Source: an uncultured Pseudorhodoferax sp. (GTDB taxonomy: Bacteria; Pseudomonadota; Gammaproteobacteria; Burkholderiales; Burkholderiaceae). Taken from it: a DNA stretch of 11,806 nt. The notes under the pieces are model-generated. The model saw only the letters and a list, made by a program, of their open reading frames with translations, did no database searches and was not told where the DNA came from. Shown one piece after another: positions 6,311 to 11,806 of the stretch (position 1 is its first letter; each line of letters opens with the position of its first letter). Made by a program: the position numbers and the translations under genes. The DNA lies in NCBI GenBank assembly GCA_913776795.1, contig CAJYRH010000256.1, forward strand, positions 1 to 11,806, in the 5' to 3' direction.

Positions 6311-7710
6311 GTCAACGCCTCGATTCCGGGCCGCAGCTTGACCGCTTGCTGGAAGCGTTCCCCCAACGCGATCAAGCGGCCATCTTCTCCTGCTCGCCCC
6401 ACCAGCGAGATGCTGCAGGGTATCCCGTCTCTGCGGATGGCGGCCGGCACAGCCAGCGCACAAAGGTCCAGCGGACCGACACCGTAAGCATAGAAGCCGA
6501 CCTGGTTGTTGCGCAGCAGCGGTTCTGCCAGCATGTCAGCCACGGTGAAGGCCTTCGGCACCGTCGGGGTGACCAGCACGTCGATGCCCTCCAGCTGCGC
6601 CCGGACCTGGCGCTGGAGCTCGCCCAGCCGGTACTGCGCCTTGAAGCCTTCCGTGGCGGTGTAGCCACGTGCGCCCCGCAGGATTGCCGCCACCGCCGGA
6701 ATCAACTCGTCGGGATGCTGGTCCAGCATCTCGCCGTAGCTGGCGTCACGCTCGGCTACCAGCGCGCTTTCGAAAACCATGTTGCCCGCCTCGCGGAACG
6801 CCTCAAAAGGGATGGGGACCATGGTTCCGCCCAGCGCCTCGAGTTGGCGCACCGCTTCCGCGAAACAGCGTTCGGCTTCGACGTCGCCAAAGAACTCCAG
6901 CGCGTCCGGCACGGCAAAGCGGAACTCGGCCGGAAAGGACGCCTCGAGGGACCACCCGGAAACATCTGCTGCGACCGGTCCGATGGGGTCCTGCGGATCG
7001 CGCCCTGCAATGGCCTGCAGCACAGTGTGGGCCTCGGCCACCGTCGGCGCGAAGACCGGTATGCAGTCGAACATCCGGTTGTTGTAGACCATGCCCCGGC
7101 TGCTCACGAGTCCGATGCTGGGCCGCAGGCCGACGATGTTGTTCATGGCCGCCGGGATGCGGCCGGAGCCCCCCGTGTCCGAACCGAGGGAAAAGCTCAC
7201 GAGACCCGCTGCCACTGCCACCCCCGAGCCGGTGCTGGAGCCTCCCGGAATGATGTCGGCATGGAAGGTGTTCAGGCAGCGCCCCGCCAGCATGCGCGTG
7301 CCGTTCAGCCCGGTGGCGAATTGGTCGAGCGTCTGCTTGCCGATGAAGATGGCACCCGCATCGAGCGCACGCTGCACTGCCGCGGCAGTGTGCTGCGGCC
7401 ACTGCGTGAAGCCCGGGCAGCCGCACGAGGTCGGCATGCCGGCGACATGGACGTTGTCCTTCACGCCAAAGGGCAGCCCGTACAGCGGCAGCGAATCGAT
7501 CTCGCCGATCCGTGACGCCAGCTCTTTGGCGCGGGCCATGGCGGTCTCCCGGTCGGCCAACGCGGCCCAGACATGGTCGTCGCCGCGGCGGGCAATGGCT
7601 TCGAACACATGGTCGACGACTTCGGCAGGTGTCGTGGTGCCTTGGCTGTAGGCCCCGCGCAAGGCTTCGAAGCGCAGCGAAACGGCTGTTCTGGTCATCG
7701 ATGCGGTCAC
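6307..7710 (-). CDS. Amidase-signature enzyme, allophanate-hydrolase (AtzF)-like amidase domain only, 467 aa
   Basis: An amidase-signature protein. The Ser-cisSer-Lys triad is visible: Lys84 in GVKDN, Ser158 in GGSSTGS and Ser182 in GGSGRIP. These sit 7 residues before the triad I recall for AtzF (Lys91, Ser165, Ser189), with identical spacing. Other allophanate-hydrolase traits are LDQFATGLNGTR, AAMNNIVGLRPS and a FFGDVEAE segment near residue 300. Allophanate hydrolases are about 600 aa with a second C-terminal domain; here the protein stops after the amidase domain and no separate gene for that domain is nearby. No urea carboxylase is present either. It should hydrolyse an amide, but allophanate is only one option. 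GTG at 7710 is preferred over ATG at 7698 because GGAG (7720-7717) is 6 nt upstream. Confidence 0.9.
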   Translation of the reverse strand: MTASMTRTAVSLRFEALRGAYSQGTTTPAEVVDHVFEAIARRGDDHVWAALADRETAMARAKELASRIGEIDSLPLYGLPFGVKDNVHVAGMPTSCGCPGFTQWPQHTAAAVQRALDAGAIFIGKQTLDQFATGLNGTRMLAGRCLNTFHADIIPGGSSTGSGVAVAAGLVSFSLGSDTGGSGRIPAAMNNIVGLRPSIGLVSSRGMVYNNRMFDCIPVFAPTVAEAHTVLQAIAGRDPQDPIGPVAADVSGWSLEASFPAEFRFAVPDALEFFGDVEAERCFAEAVRQLEALGGTMVPIPFEAFREAGNMVFESALVAERDASYGEMLDQHPDELIPAVAAILRGARGYTATEGFKAQYRLGELQRQVRAQLEGIDVLVTPTVPKAFTVADMLAEPLLRNNQVGFYAYGVGPLDLCALAVPAAIRRDGIPCSISLVGRAGEDGRLIALGERFQQAVKLRPGIEALT

Positions 7711-7713
7711 GGC

Positions 7714-8718
7714 TTACTCCGGCTTGATGCCGGCGGCACGGAAGGCGTCGCCCCATTTGCGGCCTTCGGCCGCGATGAAGCGGCCAAATTCCTCGGGAGA
7801 GCTGCCCAATGGCTCCATGTACGCGGACGTGAGCTTGCTGCGCACATCGGGCATGGCAAGCGCCTTCATGAATTCCGCGTTCAGGCGTGCGATGACGGCA
7901 GGTGGGGTTCGAGCGGGCGCCAGGAGGCCGAACCAGCCGTAGGCCTCGATGCCCGTGATGCCGAAGTCCGCAAGGCTGGGCACATCCGGGATGGTGGAGT
8001 CCCGCTGCGTTCCGAGGACAACCAGGGGCTTCATGCCCTTGGACGGGTCCATCGCATGGCCCATGAAGTTGGCGGGGTTGGTCGCACCGTACTGGATGTG
8101 TCCGCCCAGCAGGCTGTTGATCATGGGTGCCGGCCCCGCATAGGTGATGTGCTGCATGGCGTTGCCTGTCCTGACCTTGAGCATTTCCACGCCGAGGTTC
8201 GACAACGACCCGGTTCCAGGCGATCCGTAGTTCAGGCTTGCGGTACCGGTCGACGCGATGAGCTGCTTGAACTCCCTTGTCTGCGCGCTGGGTCCTGCCA
8301 CCAGCACGTTCGAGTACCGGACAAGCTGGCCCACTGGCGCGAAGTCCGTGGCTTTCCAGCGCAGGTTGAGGAAGGCGAAGTGGTTGGTCGCAATGTTCGG
8401 CGCTTGCAGCAGCACGGTGTATCCGTCCGCAGCGGCGCGGGCGACATGCTCCGTGCCGATGTTGGTCGAGGCGCCAGCACGGTTCTCGACGATCACGCCC
8501 TCCTTGAACGTCTCGCCCAGCTTCGTCTGCAACACACGCGCCAGCAGGTCGCTGGCACTTCCAGGCGGATATGGCACAACGATGGTGAGCGGCCTGGATG
8601 GATATTCCTGCGCTTGAGCAAGAACCGGGGACGCGGCCATCGCCATCGTCAGGGACAGGGCATGCAGCGCAGAAAAAGCCAGTCGGTTTAGGGTGGTTGA
8701 TACCTGTGTGTAGGGCAC
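7714..8718 (-). CDS. Bug/TctC-family periplasmic substrate-binding protein, 334 aa
   Basis: A solute-binding protein of the tripartite tricarboxylate transporter (Bug) family, which is hugely expanded in Burkholderiales. A Sec signal peptide ends near residue 36 (VLAQA then QEYPSRP). Family marks are TIVVPYPPGSASDLLAR (about 45-61), VENRAGASTNIGTE, a DGYTVLL segment, GSPGTGSLSNLGVEML and the late GWFGLLAPARTPPAVIARLN. Members usually bind carboxylates or similar small anions. No TctA/TctB membrane subunits lie in the window, so it is an orphan receptor that would share a permease elsewhere or act in sensing. The start is GTG at 8718 with AGGAG at 8731-8727, spacing 8 nt. It is the first gene of the five-gene minus-strand cluster; its stop is 3 nt from the amidase start. 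Confidence 0.93.
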   Translation of the reverse strand: MPYTQVSTTLNRLAFSALHALSLTMAMAASPVLAQAQEYPSRPLTIVVPYPPGSASDLLARVLQTKLGETFKEGVIVENRAGASTNIGTEHVARAAADGYTVLLQAPNIATNHFAFLNLRWKATDFAPVGQLVRYSNVLVAGPSAQTREFKQLIASTGTASLNYGSPGTGSLSNLGVEMLKVRTGNAMQHITYAGPAPMINSLLGGHIQYGATNPANFMGHAMDPSKGMKPLVVLGTQRDSTIPDVPSLADFGITGIEAYGWFGLLAPARTPPAVIARLNAEFMKALAMPDVRSKLTSAYMEPLGSSPEEFGRFIAAEGRKWGDAFRAAGIKPE

Positions 8719-8734
8719 GGTGTGGACTCCTGAG

Positions 8735-8758
8735 GGCCGACGAAGCGCGGCCGACGAA
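8735..8758. repeat. Tandem 10-bp direct repeat in the leader of the Bug gene
   Basis: GGCCGACGAA occurs at 8735-8744 and 8749-8758, a 14-bp period, just upstream of the ribosome binding site of the binding-protein gene. It could be a regulator site or part of a leader structure, or chance in GC-rich DNA. Confidence 0.4.
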
Positions 8759-8787
8759 TCCAGTTTCGAATCTGCCCAATGGCATTG

Positions 8788-8805
8788 CCAGCAATTAATT
8801 GCCGG
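8788..8805. promoter_or_regulatory. Candidate operator palindrome upstream of the catabolic cluster
   Basis: GCAATTAATTGC (8791-8802) is a perfect 12-bp palindrome, and matches extend outward to CCnGCAATTAATTGCnGG over 18 bp. It is the most AT-rich point of the 113-bp gap between the Crp/Fnr-type gene and the Bug gene, 73-84 bp upstream of the GTG. A weak promoter reading on the minus strand (TTGCAG, 17 bp, TTAATT) would place its -10 in the palindrome. The ATTGCC hexamer recurs at 8784-8789 and 8798-8803. The binding protein is unknown; the adjacent Crp/Fnr-family regulator is the obvious candidate. Confidence 0.45.
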
Positions 8806-8831
8806 CCTGCGGTGCCTGCAAACCGCCTGAT

Positions 8832-9551
8832 CTAACGCGCCGCGCTGAGCGCCTTCGGGTCACGCACCAGATAGGTGCCGTCTGGGAGCCGGTCCAGCAG
8901 ACGTTCGCCCTCAAAGCGTGCGAGGGATACAGAGACCCATTGCCGCGTCGATCCGATCATTCCCGCCAACTCCGCATGGCTAAGGTCGATGACGTTCGGG
9001 CGCACGCCTGGGCGGGCCGCAAGCATGACGAGCAGCCTGGCCAACCTGACCCGCATCGAGTGCGTCGCCAGGAGTTGCAGCAGAGCGCAATAGCATTGGC
9101 TTTTGTGAACCAACGCATCGGTCAGTGCCAGTGCGAGATCGGCACGCCCACGGCTGAGCAACCGCAGCTCCGGTCCCGGCAGCCACAGGCATTGCGCGGG
9201 CTCCATCGCCACGGAAGTCCATGCGTGCCGGCCTCCCCCAAACAGCTGCGGGGCACCAACGTAGTGCCCTGCCGTCCAATAGCCCAAAGTCAGTTCGCGA
9301 CCGTCTTCGGACACGTAAAAAGATTTGATGGTGCCCGACTCGATGAGGTGGATTCCGTCATGGGCATCGCCTTGACGGAAGAGCGCTTCGCCCCCGCTGT
9401 AGCCTCGAACGACGCCGATCGCCTGCACCGCGACGCGGGTGGCAGGCTCCAGTTGCTGCAGCAACTCCGGTGGCTTTCCGGCAATCTCTGCAGGCGTTGA
9501 GAGCAGCATGGTGTGCCGGTGTTCCGGCTGGGAGCGCGTCGCAGGCTTCAT
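8832..9551 (-). CDS. Crp/Fnr-family transcriptional regulator, 239 aa
   Basis: An N-terminal cyclic-nucleotide-binding-like beta barrel (about residues 35-125; EALFRQGDAHDGIHLIESGTIK is typical) is followed by a long dimerisation helix and a C-terminal winged helix (about 165-232) with the recognition region LSHAELAGMIGSTRQWVSVSLARFE at 190-214. The usual cAMP-contacting R-S pair of Crp is not evident, since the equivalent loop reads GGGRHAWTS, and the N-terminal cysteine cluster of Fnr is absent (cysteines only at 121, 153 and 155). The effector is therefore unknown. It is on the same strand as and directly upstream of the amidase/amidohydrolase cluster and probably controls it (inference). 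ATG at 9551 has no strong ribosome binding site; Met15 is the alternative start. Confidence 0.9.
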   Translation of the reverse strand: MKPATRSQPEHRHTMLLSTPAEIAGKPPELLQQLEPATRVAVQAIGVVRGYSGGEALFRQGDAHDGIHLIESGTIKSFYVSEDGRELTLGYWTAGHYVGAPQLFGGGRHAWTSVAMEPAQCLWLPGPELRLLSRGRADLALALTDALVHKSQCYCALLQLLATHSMRVRLARLLVMLAARPGVRPNVIDLSHAELAGMIGSTRQWVSVSLARFEGERLLDRLPDGTYLVRDPKALSAAR

Positions 9552-10076
9552 GGACGAAATCTACAACGCCCATTGGTGCGCCGCGCTTGCCTTCGGCTTG
9601 CCATCAACGGACTCACGGCGAACTTTATGACGACGGGCGGACGCCCTGCCTCAATTTCACAAATCAGACCATGGTCGGGAGCAGGTGGACGCGGCTGGCA
9701 GCTGCGCGCCCAGCCCTGCCGCCGTGCTTATCTCCCCGACGGCAATCGAGCGCACTGCAGACCGTGCCCAACACATGAGGATCAACGATCTGACTCCTTG
9801 ACGTTGGTGATGCGCATCGAGCGGTCGTGAGCCGTCACCGTTCGGCTGATTGAGCTCGACCTGACACGGGGACATGCCCCGCTCCTGTCAAGGGTGGCAC
9901 GATACTCCCCGGGACTCGGCGCACTTCGCCCCAATCAACTCGGGTCAGCGCACGTGTACGACGACACCACACTGGTCGGACGCTGGCCGCCAAGATAGCG
10001 GGGATAACTCGGATACGAGCACAGTGGAAGTGTCCGGCCGTCACTGGCACTGACCTGCGCAGCCTTCGGCGGCGCC
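9552..10076. other. Stretch without a recognisable gene
   Basis: About 525 bp between the Crp/Fnr gene start and the acyl-CoA synthetase remnant. The open frames are short and have no family look or ribosome binding site. The part next to 9551 must carry the regulator's promoter, but I could not pick a convincing -35/-10 pair. A 7-bp direct repeat (GCTTGCC at 9585-9591 and 9596-9602, 11-bp period) lies 34-51 bp upstream of the ATG. Confidence 0.55.
9862..9890. repeat. Hairpin in the region left of the decayed CoA genes
   Basis: TGACA-CGGGG (9862-9871) pairs with CCCCG (9877-9881) and, after a 4-nt bulge, TGTCA (9886-9890), with a 5-nt loop. No T-run follows. It could be a remnant terminator or a mobile-element end; nothing else supports either. 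Confidence 0.3.
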
Positions 10077-10870
10077 TTGTCCGTCTCGACCCAGTCGGCG
10101 ATCAAGGCAGCACGCGGCGACAAGGCAGAGCCCGTCGCGTCCGCAGCCTTTGCGCACCTGCGCCATGCCGTGCTGCTCGGTCCCGCGGCGGCTTGCGCAG
10201 GGCTGATGCCCTTCGCCGACATGCTGGCGGCGGGCCAGGCCGTGACGGCGCAAGCGCTGGCGCGGCGTCAGGCGGCCGTGCGTCCCGAGGATGTGTCTCA
10301 GATCCAGTTCACCAGCGGCACGACTGGTACGCCCAAGGGCGCCATGATCACGCACCGCGCCACGCTGACAACGCACGTCTGTTCGGCCTGCGTGCAGGTT
10401 TCCGCGCGGGCGATCGCATGGTCACGGCCATGCCGTTCTTCCACACGGCCGGCAATGTGCTGGACGTGCTGGGCCTGCTGGCCCATGGCGGCACGCTGGT
10501 CAAGGCCGTCCAGTTCGAGCCGCTGAAGCTGCTGCAACTGGTGGAGCAGGAGAAGGCCACCATCCTGCACGGCGTGCCCACCATGCTGATCGCCATGCTG
10601 CAGCACCCGCAGGCAGCCAGCACGGACACGCGCAGTCTGCGGCTCGTGCTGTCGGGCGGCACGCCCATTCCCGTGCCGGTGCTCGAACAGGTCAAGCAGC
10701 AGTTCGGCGCGGACCCGGTGATCGGCTTTGGCATGACCGAGGCCAGCCCCATGGTGACTGGCACGCCCGCCAGCGACAGCTTCCAGACCCCCAACGGCAA
10801 GGTCAGGAAAGTCGACCTGCGCGACCGTCTGCTGGCAGCGCTGCGCGAAGTGGAGGCCAGCCGTGTCTGA
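10077..10870 (+). pseudogene. AMP-binding acyl-CoA synthetase remnant: no N-terminus, frameshift, internal deletion
   Basis: Two frames together spell parts of an acyl-CoA synthetase. The first frame carries LRHAVLLGP, then the ATP-binding P-loop TSGTTGTPKGAMITH (about 10310-10357). Around 10368-10372 homology passes to another frame (NARLFGL...RAGDRMVTAMPFFHTAGNVLD), consistent with loss of one base. This frame continues through LVLSGGTPIP and GFGMTEASPM, then jumps at about 10786-10792 from SDSFQ directly to TPNGKVRKVDL, which is normally the extreme C-terminus. Roughly 180-200 residues, including the hinge and most of the mobile C-terminal domain, are missing, as is the N-terminal third. 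There is no ribosome binding site. The product cannot be an active ligase. The stop overlaps the hydratase start, so the ancestral genes formed an operon. Confidence 0.9.
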
Positions 10871-11417
10871 GCCCAGCTTGCCGCTGCTGTACGAGAAGTC
10901 CGGCCCGGTGGCGACCTTCACGCTGCACCGGCCCGCGGCGCGCAATGCGCTGACGCCCGAGCTGGTCTGCCGCCTCGCCGACGCATTGCGCGACTTCGCG
11001 CACGACCCGGCGCTGCGCGTGGGCGTGCTGACGGGCGCAGGCGAAAAGGCCTTCTGCGCCGGCGGCGACCTCGGCACCATGCTGCCGCTGCTCAGCGGCG
11101 ACCGCGCACCCGCCGACGACTGGGACCGCCGGGTGCTCGATGAGCCGTTCGTGAGGGCCGCCTCCGGCCTGCGCGACTTCGCGCTGGACAAGCCACTGGT
11201 CGTGGCCATCAACGGCGCCTGCCTGGCCGGTGGCCTGGAGATAGAGCTGGGTACCGACATCCGCATCGCAGCCGAGCACGCCAGCTTCGGCCTTCCGGAG
11301 GTGCGCCGCGGCGTGATCCCGTTCGCCGGTTCGCTGGCGCGGCTGGCACGCCAGATTGCGCACGTGCAGGCCATGGAGCTGCTGCTGGTCGGCGAGGCGG
11401 TCGCAGCCGAGCACCTG
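10863..11417 (+). pseudogene. Enoyl-CoA hydratase/isomerase, truncated after about residue 185
   Basis: Crotonase-fold protein starting at GTG 10863, overlapping the synthetase stop by 8 bp. Family marks are FTLHRPAARNALTPEL (19-34), the oxyanion-hole segment EKAFCAGGDL (61-70), then INGACLAGGLEIELGTDIRIA (116-136) and FGLPEVRRGVIPFAGSLARL (142-161). The first three quarters look intact, ending in MELLLVGEAVAAEHL (171-185). From there the sequence is no longer hydratase and matches an SDR in a different frame. The missing C-terminal helices normally complete the active site and trimer. The hydratase frame happens to stay open to the window edge, giving a meaningless Arg/Gly-rich tail. Function is probably lost. 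Confidence 0.88.
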
Positions 11418-11421
11418 CGCA

Positions 11422-11806
11422 CGCGCAGCCGTGCGGCAGATGCGCGCCCAGGGCCATGGCGGCCGCGTGGTGCTGGTCAGCTCCATCTCGGGCCAGCGCG
11501 GCAAGTTCGGCCAGGGCAACTACGCCGCGGCCAAGGCCGGGATCGCCGCCATGGCGCGCACCTGGGCGAAGGAATGTGCGCGCGCCAGCATCACCGTCAA
11601 CGCCATCGTGCCGGTGGCCATGACGCAGATGGTCGCCACCATCCCGGCGTTGGCACCCTTCGCCGAAGCGGCCGCACGCGGCGAGCCCCTTCCCCCATCG
11701 CTGCGCCAGGGCGCGGGACTGGGCTTGCCAGAGGATGTCGCGCCGCTGCTCTTGTTCCTGGCATCCCGCCAAGCGGCGAACATCACCGGCCGGTGCATCG
11801 GCATCG
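11422..11806 (+). pseudogene. FabG-like SDR, C-terminal part only, runs off the right edge
   Basis: In the frame containing the ATG at 11440 the sequence is a classical SDR second half: MRAQGHGGRVVLVSSISGQ with the catalytic Ser, NYAAAKAGIAAMARTWAKE with the Tyr and Lys of YxxxK, ITVNAIVPVAMTQM, then LGLPEDVAPLLLFLAS and ITGRCIGI at the edge. The N-terminal ~110 residues with the nucleotide-binding TGxxxGxG motif are absent, and the fragment follows directly on the hydratase fragment. No ribosome binding site precedes the ATG at 11440. The cofactor-binding half is gone, so it cannot work as an SDR alone. It would have been a 3-hydroxyacyl-CoA or ketoacyl reductase of the same ancestral operon (inference). 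It is not a copy of the SDR at 1099-1878. Confidence 0.87.

Noticed and set aside
6803..8794. A 663-codon minus-strand frame across the amidase and Bug genes.
   Set aside because: Same strand but another frame than two genes with complete family motifs; its translation is His/Arg/Gly-rich and matches nothing.
8784..8803. Reading the palindrome as a standard Crp or Fnr box.
   Set aside because: It lacks TGTGA/TCACA and TTGAT/ATCAA half-sites in the right spacing; retained only as a generic operator candidate.
1..11806. CRISPR array, tRNA or rRNA genes.
   Set aside because: No regularly spaced repeats and no cloverleaf or rRNA-like segments were seen on either strand by eye.

Overview
The window is GC-rich, densely packed DNA with long open frames, frequent GTG starts, 4-bp gene overlaps and a Bug-type binding protein. 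This pattern is typical of Burkholderiales; a Comamonadaceae-like host (Variovorax, Acidovorax, Comamonas or a relative) is my inference and was not tested by any search.

Region A (1-2783). A LysR-type regulator runs leftwards off the window edge. Divergently from it lie a small SnoaL/NTF2-fold protein, a short-chain dehydrogenase/reductase (SDR) coupled to it by an ATGA overlap, and, after a hairpin-containing gap, an exported alpha/beta hydrolase. The 143-bp divergent region holds two good sigma70-like promoters. Their -35 boxes are both covered by one perfect inverted repeat, CGATTG-N6-CAATCG.

Region B (2784-3566). About 780 bp between convergent genes without a gene I can support; it contains inverted repeats.

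Region C (3567-9551, all on the minus strand). A Crp/Fnr-family regulator is followed by a tight five-gene cluster: Bug/TctC periplasmic binding protein, an allophanate-hydrolase-like amidase, an AA_synth (DUF1185) protein, an AtzA/TrzN-type metal amidohydrolase and a TauE/SafE permease. Gaps are 3 bp, a 4-bp overlap, 20 bp and 3 bp, so these genes are almost certainly one transcript. The likely scheme is capture of an organic acid or amide-bearing compound outside the cytoplasmic membrane, hydrolysis of C-N bonds by two unrelated amide/amidine hydrolases, and movement of an anionic substrate or product by TauE. The substrate cannot be read from sequence. A near-perfect 18-bp palindrome lies between the regulator gene and the cluster.

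Region D (9552-11806). About 525 bp without a recognisable gene is followed by a decayed cluster for CoA-thioester metabolism: an AMP-binding acyl-CoA synthetase with no N-terminus, a frameshift and a large internal deletion; an enoyl-CoA hydratase cut off at about residue 185; and the C-terminal half of a FabG-like SDR joined directly to it and running off the right edge.

The best candidate for an undescribed system is the region C operon. The most unusual structural feature is the multiply deleted gene run at the right end.
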